A DNA stretch of 64,000 bases. Origin: Sphingobium algorifonticola (lineage in GTDB: Bacteria > Pseudomonadota > Alphaproteobacteria > Sphingomonadales > Sphingomonadaceae). Under the pieces are notes generated by a model. The model did no database searches. It was not told the origin of the DNA and worked only from the letters and a program-made list of their open reading frames with translations. Each line of letters begins with the position of its first letter. The stretch's first letter is position 1. Location of the stretch: assembly GCF_004005485.1 (NCBI RefSeq), contig NZ_RZUL01000002.1:310001-374000 (forward strand). Direction: 5' to 3'. The position numbers and the translations under genes were made by a program. Positions 29,502-37,189 of the stretch are shown here, in pieces.

Positions 29502-29627
29502 AAATCCTCCCCTGCAAGGGGAGGGGGACCGCGCTCGAAGAGCGTGGTGGAGGGGTATCCCAATCACGATAGGGGGACACCCCTCCGTCTGGCTGCGCCA
29601 GCCACCTCCCCTTGCAGGGGAGGATTT
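29502..29627. repeat. Inverted repeat element, family E-like, between the MHS transporter and the sirtuin
   Basis: AAATCCTCCCCTGCAAGGGG (left, from 29502) and CCCCTTGCAGGGGAGGATTT (right, to 29627) are perfect inverse arms of 20 or more bases around a 126-bp element; the middle contains GTGGTGGAGGGG and CCCCTCCGTCTGGC. It lies between two converging genes, where it can also end transcription on both sides. It overlaps the last codons of the sirtuin gene (stop at 29626). Confidence 0.85.
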
Positions 29628-30327
29628 ACGAGCCCATCACCTCCGCCACCCATTCGGGCACCAGCTGGCTTGCCGGGCCGATGCGCGTCTCGTGGAAATA
29701 GATGCTCCCTGCCGAGGGATCGAGGTTCAGCTCCAGCGTCTGTGCCCCGGCGTGGCGCGCCGTCTGGACGAACCCGGCGGCGGGATAGACCGCGCCTGAT
29801 GTGCCGATCGATACGAACAGGTCCGCCGTGCGCAACGCCGCGTCGATCCGCTCCATTTCATAGGGCATTTCCCCGAAGAACACGATGTCGGGGCGCAGGC
29901 TGGGCGCTTCGCAATAGGGGCAATGCGTGCCGGGCGGCAGCGCATCCTGCCACGGTTTTGCCGCGCCGCAGGCCGCGCACAGCGCCGACCTGAGTTCCCC
30001 GTGCATGTGCAGGAGCCGCACCGCCCCGGCGCGCTCGTGCAGATCATCGACATTCTGCGTGACTATCAGCAGATCGCCCGGCCAGGTATGATCGAGCGCG
30101 GCGAGGGCATCATGCGCGGGATTGGGCGCGACCGCCGCCAGCGTCGCCCGCCGTTCGTCGTAGAAGCGATGCACCGTCACCGGATCGCGCGCCAGCGCCT
30201 GCGGCGTGCAGACATCCTCCACCCGATGCCCCTCCCACAGCCCGTCCGGCCCGCGAAAGGTGGCAAGTCCGCTTTCCGCCGATATTCCCGCGCCGGTAAG
30301 GATGACAATGTTGCGAATGTCTGGCAT
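29626..30327 (-). CDS. cobB: NAD-dependent protein deacylase, sirtuin (CobB type)
   Basis: A 233-residue class III sirtuin. It has the NAD site GAGISAESGL (12-21), TQNVDDLH at 90-97, the catalytic H109 in HMHG and four zinc cysteines (C117, C120, C136, C139). Y56 and R59 (YDER) correspond to the Tyr-x-x-Arg pair that in SIRT5/CobB binds succinyl or malonyl groups, so desuccinylation is likely besides deacetylation. The start is ATG 30327 (MPDIRNIVILTGAG); a longer open frame upstream overlaps dapB on the other strand. Confidence 0.95.
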   Translation of the reverse strand: MPDIRNIVILTGAGISAESGLATFRGPDGLWEGHRVEDVCTPQALARDPVTVHRFYDERRATLAAVAPNPAHDALAALDHTWPGDLLIVTQNVDDLHERAGAVRLLHMHGELRSALCAACGAAKPWQDALPPGTHCPYCEAPSLRPDIVFFGEMPYEMERIDAALRTADLFVSIGTSGAVYPAAGFVQTARHAGAQTLELNLDPSAGSIYFHETRIGPASQLVPEWVAEVMGS

Positions 30328-30367
30328 CCGCGCATCGAAGCAGGATAGCGGCAGGGGCGCAACAGCG

Positions 30368-31135
30368 ATGACGGCGATCGGCATTTTCGGCGCGGCAGGA
30401 CGGATGGGGCAGGCGATCGCGGCGGCGGCGGGCGAGGCGGGCGTCGCCATCGCGGGCGGCGTGGATCGGGACGGGCGCAGCGGCGAGATCGCGCCCGGGA
30501 TGGCCATCGGCAGCGATGCGGCGGCTTTGGCACGGACCAGCGATGTGCTGATCGACTTTTCCTCGCCGCATGCGCTCGCCGCCAATCTGGACGCCTGCGT
30601 TGCCGCGAGACGTCCGATCGTGATCGGCACGACGGGGCTGGAGGCGGCGCATCATGCGCTGATCGACGCGGCGGCGCAGAGCATCGCGGTGCTCCAGACC
30701 GGCAACACCTCGCTCGGCGTCAATCTGCTCGCCGCGCTGGTGGAGGATGCGGCACGGCGGCTGGGCGACGACTGGGACATAGAGATTGTCGAGATGCACC
30801 ACCGGCATAAGGTGGATGCGCCCTCGGGCACCGCGCTGCTGCTGGGCGAGGCGGCCGCAAAGGGCAGGGGCATCGCGCTGAGCCAGGCGAAGGTCAGCGG
30901 GCGGGACGGGATTACCGGTGCGCGTGTCGCGGGCAGCATCGGTTTTGCCGCTTTGCGTGGCGGATCGGTGGCGGGGGATCATCAGGTGATTCTGGCGACC
31001 GAGGGGGAGCGGATCGAACTGGGCCATCGCGCCGAAAGCCGGGCGATCTTTGCGCGCGGGGCCATCCGGGCGGCGCAATGGCTGGTCGGGCAACCGGCCG
31101 GGCGGTACGATATGAAGGCCGTATTGGGCCTGTGA
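30368..31135 (+). CDS. dapB: 4-hydroxy-tetrahydrodipicolinate reductase
   Basis: DapB reduces the cyclic precursor of lysine and diaminopimelate. The ATG at 30368 gives 255 residues. The nucleotide-binding GAAGRMG is at 8-14, and the catalytic site EMHHRHKVDAPSGTA is present. The start is 40 bp from the sirtuin start on the other strand. nth follows 7 bp downstream and is probably cotranscribed. Confidence 0.97.
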   Translation: MTAIGIFGAAGRMGQAIAAAAGEAGVAIAGGVDRDGRSGEIAPGMAIGSDAAALARTSDVLIDFSSPHALAANLDACVAARRPIVIGTTGLEAAHHALIDAAAQSIAVLQTGNTSLGVNLLAALVEDAARRLGDDWDIEIVEMHHRHKVDAPSGTALLLGEAAAKGRGIALSQAKVSGRDGITGARVAGSIGFAALRGGSVAGDHQVILATEGERIELGHRAESRAIFARGAIRAAQWLVGQPAGRYDMKAVLGL

Positions 31136-31142
31136 TCCGGCA

Positions 31143-31808
31143 ATGAAAAAGGCTGACATCTTCGAATTTTACCGGCGGCTGGCGGAGGCAAATCCCGCGC
31201 CGCAGACCGAACTCGCTTATGGCAACGACTATCAGCTATTGGTCGCCGTCACCCTCTCCGCGCAGTCCACTGACGTGGGCGTCAACAAGGCGACCAGGCG
31301 GCTGTTTCAGGAAGTGACGACACCCGCGCAGATGGTCGCGCTGGGCGAAGAGGGGCTGAAGCAGCATATCAAGACGATAGGGCTGTTCAATGCGAAGGCG
31401 AAGAACGTCATTGCTCTCTCGGAAATACTGGTGCGCGATTTCGATGGGCAGGTGCCGCGCGACCGCGACCTGCTGACCACACTGCCCGGCGTCGGGCGCA
31501 AGACCGCCAATGTGGTGATGAACACGGCGTTCGGGGCGGAGACCTTCGCGGTCGACACGCATATCTTCCGCGTCGGCAATCGCACGGGTCTGGCGCCGGG
31601 CAAGACGGTGCTGGCGGTCGAGGCGAAGCTGGAAAAGGGCACGCCCGCGCCCTTCCGCCGCGATGCGCATCACTGGCTGATCCTGCACGGCCGCTATATC
31701 TGCAAGGCGCGCAGGCCCGAATGCTGGCGCTGCCCGGTGGCGGACCTGTGCCGCTTTAAGCCCAAGACGCCGCCGCTCGCTGCAAAAAGCGTTGCAGCAG
31801 CGCCCTGA
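31143..31808 (+). CDS. nth: Endonuclease III
   Basis: Nth removes oxidised pyrimidines and cuts the abasic site. The 221-residue protein has the HhH motif LPGVGRKTAN with catalytic K120, D138 (AVDTH) and the four iron-sulfur cysteines C187, C194, C197 and C203. The residue numbers match E. coli Nth exactly. dapB ends 7 bp upstream. Confidence 0.98.
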   Translation: MKKADIFEFYRRLAEANPAPQTELAYGNDYQLLVAVTLSAQSTDVGVNKATRRLFQEVTTPAQMVALGEEGLKQHIKTIGLFNAKAKNVIALSEILVRDFDGQVPRDRDLLTTLPGVGRKTANVVMNTAFGAETFAVDTHIFRVGNRTGLAPGKTVLAVEAKLEKGTPAPFRRDAHHWLILHGRYICKARRPECWRCPVADLCRFKPKTPPLAAKSVAAAP

Positions 31809-31880
31809 CCCCAAGCGCCGCATTTTGCCGCTGGCGCTGACCGGACGGCTTTGCTAAGCGACCCCCACGGCGCACCGCGC

Positions 31881-31957
<77 letters not shown>

Positions 31958-32036
31958 TTTCGGTTCAGAACTGCGAACGGCTGGCACGGCCGCCTCTCGC
32001 AAAGCACAAGTCGATTTTCGACAGGATGGTCGGCTT

Positions 32037-32684
32037 TCAAAGCGGGCGGAATGATCGGACATCTTCCGGAACGCACTGTTCGATCGTAATTTTGAACGCA
32101 TCCCGACCCGTAATTCTGACGAAATATTGCGTCAGTTTCGGAAAGGACTGGGCGTCGAAGAGCTCCATCAGATGCGCGATGTACAGCGTGTATCCCACCA
32201 TGATATCGGCGGCGGAGAATCGCTCGCCGACGATGTAGGCGCGATGGAAGAGTTCCTTTTCGAGAGCGGAAAAATATTGGAAGGCGAGTTGCCGCCCCTC
32301 TGCCGCCATTGCCGGTACCCGCTTGTTCTCCGGCCGCAGATGCGCGTGCTGCGCGACAAGGCTGGTCGCGAAGCTCAGGGTTTCCGCGCCATGTATCCAC
32401 TGAAGAAAAGCGGCGCGCTCGGCTGTTCCGGGTTTCCGATTTACCAGGCTGTCCTCATGGGCCTCAAGCAGTTGTTGCACGATGGCACCGGACTCGGTCA
32501 TCACCAAGCCGTCTATGGAAACCGTGGGGACCTTGCGCAGGACACTGTCGCGATCAAACGCGTCGAGGTCCGCTTTGTCAGCGCCTTCATCGACGAAGAC
32601 GAGGCGATAGGAAAGCCCGAGTTCGTTGCACAACCAGACGACCCGGATCGAGCGCGTGATCGGCTTGTGATAAATCTCTATCAA
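32037..32684 (-). CDS. Glutathione S-transferase family protein (GST 1)
   Basis: A 215-residue GST. The N-terminal thioredoxin-like half reads IEIYHKPITRSIRVVWLCNELGL, then KVPTVSIDG and MTESGAIVQQLLE, the glutathione-binding segment. The C-terminal helical half includes HRAYIVGERFSAADIMVG. The start is TTG 32684, overlapping the stop of the 38-residue frame upstream (TTGA), which suggests coupled translation. It is the last gene of the acyl-CoA ligase transcript. The class is unclear; it may isomerise or conjugate an intermediate of the cluster. Confidence 0.88.
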   Translation of the reverse strand: MIEIYHKPITRSIRVVWLCNELGLSYRLVFVDEGADKADLDAFDRDSVLRKVPTVSIDGLVMTESGAIVQQLLEAHEDSLVNRKPGTAERAAFLQWIHGAETLSFATSLVAQHAHLRPENKRVPAMAAEGRQLAFQYFSALEKELFHRAYIVGERFSAADIMVGYTLYIAHLMELFDAQSFPKLTQYFVRITGRDAFKITIEQCVPEDVRSFRPL

Positions 32685-32797
32685 CGGGTGTCGCCCGGGC
32701 CGACCGCATCCAAAATGCTGTCATAACCATCGGTAAAATCGTCAATTTCCTCGAAATGCATGCCCGTGTCCCGCAAACAAGATATCAAAATCTGCAT
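32681..32797 (-). CDS. 38-residue open frame between the ligase and GST 1
   Basis: The ATG at 32797 has a good ribosome binding site (GGAG, 10 bases upstream), and the stop codon overlaps the TTG start of GST 1. The peptide is acidic (HFEEIDDFTDGYDSILDAV) with a short hydrophobic start (MQILIS). I do not recognise it. It may be a real small protein or only a coupling leader. Position and start signals are the evidence. Confidence 0.45.
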   Translation of the reverse strand: MQILISCLRDTGMHFEEIDDFTDGYDSILDAVGPGDTR

Positions 32798-32834
32798 CTT
32801 TTCTACTCCAGCGCGCGCAAATTGAATTGACCGG

Positions 32835-34331
32835 CTATTTCAGAAATTTTTTCAGTATCTTGCCGGTCGGGCTGACCGGAAGCTGGTCAACGAGATGGAT
32901 AGACCGGGGATATTTGTATTTTGCCAGCCGATTGCGTGACCACGCTATCAGGGATTCCGGTGTTGCCGTCGAACGGGATTGCAGAACGACGTACGCCGTG
33001 ACTTCTTCGCCCAGATCATCGTCCGCGCGCCCGACGACGGCGGCGCTCACAATGTCTTCATGTTCCATGAGCGCCGCTTCGACTTCGGCCGGATAAACGT
33101 TGTAACCGCCACGCAGGATCACGTCTTTGAGGCGATCGACAATAACTAGGCGCCCCTGGTCATCGACGCAAACGATGTCCCCGGTCCTTAACCAGCCATC
33201 GTCCATTACGGCCTCGGTAGCATCCTTGTCGTCGTCATAACCCAGCATGACGCCAGGGCCTTTGACCCAAAGCTCGCCTTTGTCGTTGCTGTCGCTCAGA
33301 TCGGTCGCAGGACGAATCTTCCATTGCATGAAGGGGACGGGTTTCCCGACCGTGCCCGCAGCATCCTCGTCGCCCGGCTGCGCAATTGCGATCACTCCGC
33401 TGGTTTCGGTCATCCCATAGCCTTCGATAATCCTGATGCCGGTCATGCTGTGAAATCGGTCTGAAAGCGCGCGCGACAGCGGCGCGCCGCCCGAGGATGC
33501 GATACGCAAATGCGGGCCGATGGCCACCCCGCCAGCGGCCGCAATCAGCGCGCCGAACATGGTCGGAACGCCGAAGAATATCGTCGTGCCATGGCTGTGT
33601 AGCGCGGACAGGCAGTCCGTTGGCTGAAACCGCGCGATCAAGTTGACAGAGGCACCCGACATCAAACCGGCGAGCAGTCCGGCCACCAAGCCGAACACAT
33701 GCGACAAGGGCAATGGGGTGGTGATGACGTCCCGCGCGGACATATCGAGGGCGTTGGCCGCGATCATGGCCGAGTACACAAGCCCGTTATGCGACAACAC
33801 CACACCCTTGGGCGCGCCAGTCGTGCCGGACGTATACAATATCAACGCTATATCCGGCCCGTTGACGATGCTGCGGTGCGTCGGTTCGTCCAACACATTG
33901 GCTTTGCCGGCAAGATCTTCGTAGGCGATGCCGTTCGACAGCGACGCGAAGCATTCTTTCAGATGGTCTGGATGCTGCTCCGCATGGATCAGCATTTTGG
34001 CGTTCGAACGCGACAGGATGTTGGCGACTTCGGATTCCGACAGGAGCAAGCCGATGGGCACCACGATCAGGCCGGCTTTCCAGGCGGCGAACAGCGCTGC
34101 CGCATATGCAATCGAAGTGGGAAGGCAGATGGCGCACCTGTCCCCCGGCCGCAGCCCGCGACTGGTCAGAACTGCTGCCAGGCGTGACGTGAAGGTGTCG
34201 AAAGCGGCGTAGGTCATGCGGCTGGTGCCTTCCATCCCAGCGCCGTCCACGCCAGCGTCTTCAATGAACGCGACAGATTCCGAGTCTCTCCGCAGTGTAA
34301 AATCGATAATCGATGAGGTATTTACGAACAT
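32835..34331 (-). CDS. AMP-dependent acyl-CoA ligase
   Basis: A 498-residue ANL-superfamily ligase that activates a carboxylic acid as adenylate and then as CoA ester. It has the phosphate-binding loop TSGTTGAPKG at 167-176, the YGMTET motif (about 312), TGDIVCVDDQGRLVIVDR and the C-terminal catalytic lysine K491 in PTGKILK. The substrate (fatty, aryl or terpenoid acid) cannot be read. The ATG at 34331 has GGAG in GGAGATTCGAT. It diverges from the TetR gene; the 240-bp gap carries palindromes. Confidence 0.93.
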   Translation of the reverse strand: MFVNTSSIIDFTLRRDSESVAFIEDAGVDGAGMEGTSRMTYAAFDTFTSRLAAVLTSRGLRPGDRCAICLPTSIAYAAALFAAWKAGLIVVPIGLLLSESEVANILSRSNAKMLIHAEQHPDHLKECFASLSNGIAYEDLAGKANVLDEPTHRSIVNGPDIALILYTSGTTGAPKGVVLSHNGLVYSAMIAANALDMSARDVITTPLPLSHVFGLVAGLLAGLMSGASVNLIARFQPTDCLSALHSHGTTIFFGVPTMFGALIAAAGGVAIGPHLRIASSGGAPLSRALSDRFHSMTGIRIIEGYGMTETSGVIAIAQPGDEDAAGTVGKPVPFMQWKIRPATDLSDSNDKGELWVKGPGVMLGYDDDKDATEAVMDDGWLRTGDIVCVDDQGRLVIVDRLKDVILRGGYNVYPAEVEAALMEHEDIVSAAVVGRADDDLGEEVTAYVVLQSRSTATPESLIAWSRNRLAKYKYPRSIHLVDQLPVSPTGKILKKFLK

Positions 34332-34571
34332 ATCGAATCTCCATCGAATATTCACTGCCTTATCAAATAGATTTTTGAGCAAGGTTGAATATGATATTCG
34401 GCTTTCAGATGAATGTATATTTTCGTGATGTATTGTTCATGATATTCATGACATCGTTGAATGATTTAAGTCACGTAATGTACTATGCTGTTCGTTGCGG
34501 CGGTCAATTACATCAATCCCCGATGCAGGATGTTCGTGCAATCGGTCGGGTGACCGTGCTAGGGGCGCGTC
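34332..34571. promoter_or_regulatory. Divergent ligase/TetR promoter region with palindromes
   Basis: This 240-bp A+T-rich gap lies between two divergent genes. It contains GAATATTC (34346-34353), the perfect palindrome GAATATGATATTC (34387-34399) and the imperfect TGTTCATGATATTCATGACA (34434-34453). Such palindromes are what TetR proteins usually bind, so autoregulation and control of the ligase are plausible. Inference. Confidence 0.5.
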
Positions 34572-35177
34572 ATGACCAGAAGCAGGACGAAAACCAAAGA
34601 CCGGGCAACGGCGCGCGAGGAGATTTGCCAGACCGCGATGAAGCTGTTCGCCGAACAAGGCTATCAAGCGGTGACGATGCGCGCGATCGCGTCGCAGTTG
34701 GGCTCCAGCACGATGAGGACCTATCGCTACTTCAGCAGCAAGCATGAGATTTTCGCGTCCGTAAGAGAATTTGCACTGATCGAACTGGCAAAGGCGCTTG
34801 ATGCGGCAACGGCCGGGTGCGGTGACTCTGTCGACCGGTTGAGGACGGCATTTGCGGCCTATGCCGATTTCTCGGTCTCGCGACCGGACGAATATGCGTT
34901 GGCTTTCGAGATTTTCCCTGACACCGCAGAAGGTCTTTCGCTGGACAACCAGCAGACATTCCGATCATGGCAGATTTGTCTGGCGGCGGCGGAAGCATCC
35001 TGTCTTGAAGGCAAGCTTGTGGGTGATCCGGTCGTGATAACCCATGCCTTATGGTGCAGCGTGCATGGAGCGATCGAACTCAACCGGAAGGGACGGTTGA
35101 TATTCGGTATGACGTTCGACCAGATCATCGCCTTTACACTCGCCGCTGGCATCGACCATTTTCGCCCCCGTCGATGA
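34572..35177 (+). CDS. TetR/AcrR-family transcriptional regulator
   Basis: A 201-residue protein. The N-terminal helix-turn-helix is EEICQTAMKLFAEQGYQAVT, then MRAIASQLGSSTMRTYRYFSSKHEIFASV. The C-terminal ligand-binding half is helical and variable. It diverges from the acyl-CoA ligase and precedes the RidA-FAH-permease genes, so it is the best candidate for regulator of the cluster, with an acyl or acyl-CoA effector. Inference. Confidence 0.92.
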   Translation: MTRSRTKTKDRATAREEICQTAMKLFAEQGYQAVTMRAIASQLGSSTMRTYRYFSSKHEIFASVREFALIELAKALDAATAGCGDSVDRLRTAFAAYADFSVSRPDEYALAFEIFPDTAEGLSLDNQQTFRSWQICLAAAEASCLEGKLVGDPVVITHALWCSVHGAIELNRKGRLIFGMTFDQIIAFTLAAGIDHFRPRR

Positions 35178-35470
35178 TAGGCGCGCGCGCCGTCGGACGT
35201 TCTGATCTGCCGCCAGTGCGATTGCTGCTGCGGCCGATATTTCCGCAGCCGACCAGGCTCTGAAAAATCTGCCTTTGCCGCCGCCCGAGGGCCCGCCTGA
35301 TTCTCGGTCTTGCCCCCAAGATTTGCTGATAGCAGGCAGGGCTTCTGCAAAGACATGGCTGATGCCGTCCTTTTGTTGACCGGCGCGACACAGTGGCCGC
35401 GCATCAGAGGCGAGACCTAAGTGCGCGATGACCAAACGATGTCGATCCTTACAATCCGAAAGCGTATTGT

Positions 35471-35481
35471 GTACATTGTAC
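35471..35481. promoter_or_regulatory. Candidate operator site 1 (GTACATTGTAC)
   Basis: GTAC-N3-GTAC. With two flanking bases it reads GTGTACATTGTAC and is repeated exactly, in reverse orientation, upstream of GST 2 at 42189-42201. Site 2 (35637-35647, GTACACCGTAC) lies in the same gap, about 190 bases before the RidA start. Confidence 0.5.
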
Positions 35482-35636
35482 GAATGCGACGATCCTTAGG
35501 GACAAGTCAAGCCATTTGTGCTTTCCGCGGCGCTGCATACGCACCATCAAGTGCCGGATCGGTGAACTGACCTTCGTTTCAAACAATGCGTTTGCGTATT
35601 GTTTTTCCGATAAGGCTTGACCGCCCGCATTAAAGC

Positions 35637-35647
35637 GTACACCGTAC
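35637..35647. promoter_or_regulatory. Candidate operator site 2 (GTACACCGTAC)
   Basis: A second GTAC-N3-GTAC in the RidA upstream region, 188 bases before the GTG start. The central three bases differ (ACC instead of ATT). Confidence 0.4.
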
Positions 35648-35834
35648 ATCTAGCGATTCATTCGGATGGGAAAGGATGACAGTCCAAGCGGGACGGTAGT
35701 TGGAGCGAAATGTGATCAGCTCTTCGGCACCCGTTCTGTCACGACGCGCAGTTCCGGCCTCCCGCACGTCGAAAGCACGATGCATCCTGTTCAAAAGACA
35801 GCCTATTTTCTGGAATCTAGATGGAGTTTCTTTT

Positions 35835-36248
35835 GTGAAGCAAATCCGCGTTATGCATCCCAACGTCATCGAGCCAGAGCCGCAATCCTGGTCGAACTGC
35901 AAGAAAGTCGGCGACCATGTGTACATTGCCGGAATGGTTGCCTTGATAGGCGACAAGCAATTGGCCGGGATCGGCGACACCTACACGCAGGCGCGCGTGA
36001 TATTCGGCCATATCAAAAATCTGATGGAGGCCGCCGGGGGATGTATCGACGATGTTGTCAGGCTCGTCATCTACATCACCGATATCGAACAGCGTTATGA
36101 AGTCTGGCGCGCACGCAGGGAATATTTCCACGGCCACTATCCGACCTGTGCACTGGTCGAAGTTTCGGCCCTTTTTGTGCCTGAAATACTCGTCGAAATC
36201 GAGGCGATAGGGATCATTGGGTCGGCCGACCTTTCCGCAGATGCTTGA
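35835..36248 (+). CDS. RidA/YjgF family protein without the catalytic arginine
   Basis: A 137-residue trimer-forming RidA fold. The GTG start at 35835 is supported by GGAG eight bases upstream; the in-frame ORF upstream is basic and non-homologous. Conserved strands are VGDHVYIAGMVAL and QARVIFGHIKNLMEAAGG. In canonical RidA the motif PAR(S/T) carries Arg105, needed for 2-aminoacrylate deaminase. Here the segment reads YPTCALVEV with Cys105. The protein therefore belongs to a non-deaminase branch and may act on a pathway intermediate. FAH follows 24 bp downstream. Confidence 0.9.
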   Translation: MKQIRVMHPNVIEPEPQSWSNCKKVGDHVYIAGMVALIGDKQLAGIGDTYTQARVIFGHIKNLMEAAGGCIDDVVRLVIYITDIEQRYEVWRARREYFHGHYPTCALVEVSALFVPEILVEIEAIGIIGSADLSADA

Positions 36249-36272
36249 GCGTTTTTCTCTGGAGGCTGTCAG

Positions 36273-37124
36273 ATGAAGTTGTTTAGACATGGGATCGAGG
36301 GTCACGAGAACCCCGGGGTCGTCGCCGACGATGGGAGCCTGCGCGATCTGACCGGCATAGTGGCCGATATCGCCGGGGACGCGCTGTCCGACACGTCGCT
36401 TGCCATCCTTCGCGGCCTTGATCGCGATGCATTACCCATTGTTCCGGCTGAAACCAGAATCGGTGCCTGTGTCGGTCGTGTCGGAAAGCTGGTGTGCGTC
36501 GGGCTGAACTATGTCGCCCATGCGGCGGAAGCCCAGCAGGCCGCGCCGGCGGAACCGCTGCTTTTCCTGAAAGCAACGACCGCGATCTGCGGTCCGTATG
36601 ACACTGTCATGCTCGCCAAGCATGCGCGGAAGGTCGATTGGGAAGTGGAATTGGGCGTCGTGATCGGCAGCGTTTGCCGCTACGTCACCGAAGAAGACGC
36701 GACCAACTACATCGCCGGCTATTGCGTCGTGAACGACGTCTCCGACCGCTTCTACCAGCTCGAAGGGACCGGCCAGTGGGTCAAGGGCAAGAGCAACGAC
36801 AGCTATGCACCTGTCGGGCCGTGGCTCGTCACGCGCGATGAAGTCGAAAACCCGTCGGGACGGAGCATCTGGCTCGACGTGGACGGCCATCGCTACCAAA
36901 ACGGCAATACGGCGGACATGGTTTTCAACGTACCGCAACTGGTCAGCTATATCTCCAACCTCATGACGCTGATGCCAGGCGACATCATCGCGACCGGGAC
37001 GCCGTCCGGCGTTGGGATCGGGCAGCAGCCGCACCCCATCTACCTGCATGCTGGTCAGGTCATGACGCTGGGCATCGACGGCCTGGGCCAACAAAGCCAG
37101 CGTGTCGTCGATTGGACCCAATAG
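36273..37124 (+). CDS. Fumarylacetoacetate-hydrolase family enzyme
   Basis: A 283-residue FAH-fold protein. It has H83-x-x-E86 (catalytic dyad in VAHAAE), the metal ligands E124 and E126 in DWEVELGVV, D155 in VVNDVSD, and the C-terminal GDIIATGTPSGVG. This family includes ring-cleavage product hydrolases (fumarylpyruvate, acylpyruvate), decarboxylases and isomerases. GGAGG precedes the ATG by 7 bases. Together with glutathione transferases of isomerase type, it suggests degradation of an aromatic or keto acid. The substrate is not certain. Confidence 0.93.
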   Translation: MKLFRHGIEGHENPGVVADDGSLRDLTGIVADIAGDALSDTSLAILRGLDRDALPIVPAETRIGACVGRVGKLVCVGLNYVAHAAEAQQAAPAEPLLFLKATTAICGPYDTVMLAKHARKVDWEVELGVVIGSVCRYVTEEDATNYIAGYCVVNDVSDRFYQLEGTGQWVKGKSNDSYAPVGPWLVTRDEVENPSGRSIWLDVDGHRYQNGNTADMVFNVPQLVSYISNLMTLMPGDIIATGTPSGVGIGQQPHPIYLHAGQVMTLGIDGLGQQSQRVVDWTQ

Positions 37125-37189
37125 GCAATGATTTTCATGAATATCGATTTCCGTCCGGGGAACTGCATTTACATGGGATCAGTCTCGAC

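Larger units (their letters stand above)
35178..35834. other. 657-bp intergenic region upstream of the RidA operon
   Basis: No protein of convincing composition is found; short frames on both strands have no start signal and no family pattern. The region holds two copies of GTAC-N3-GTAC (35471-35481 and 35637-35647). It is longer than other gaps and might hold a decayed gene, but I cannot show one. The minus-strand frame at 35449-35649 (66 codons) is doubtful. Confidence 0.5.

Noticed and set aside
35449..35649. 66-codon minus-strand frame in the RidA upstream gap
   Set aside because: No ribosome binding site, no recognised domain, and it covers the two GTAC-N3-GTAC sites. Better explained as regulatory DNA.
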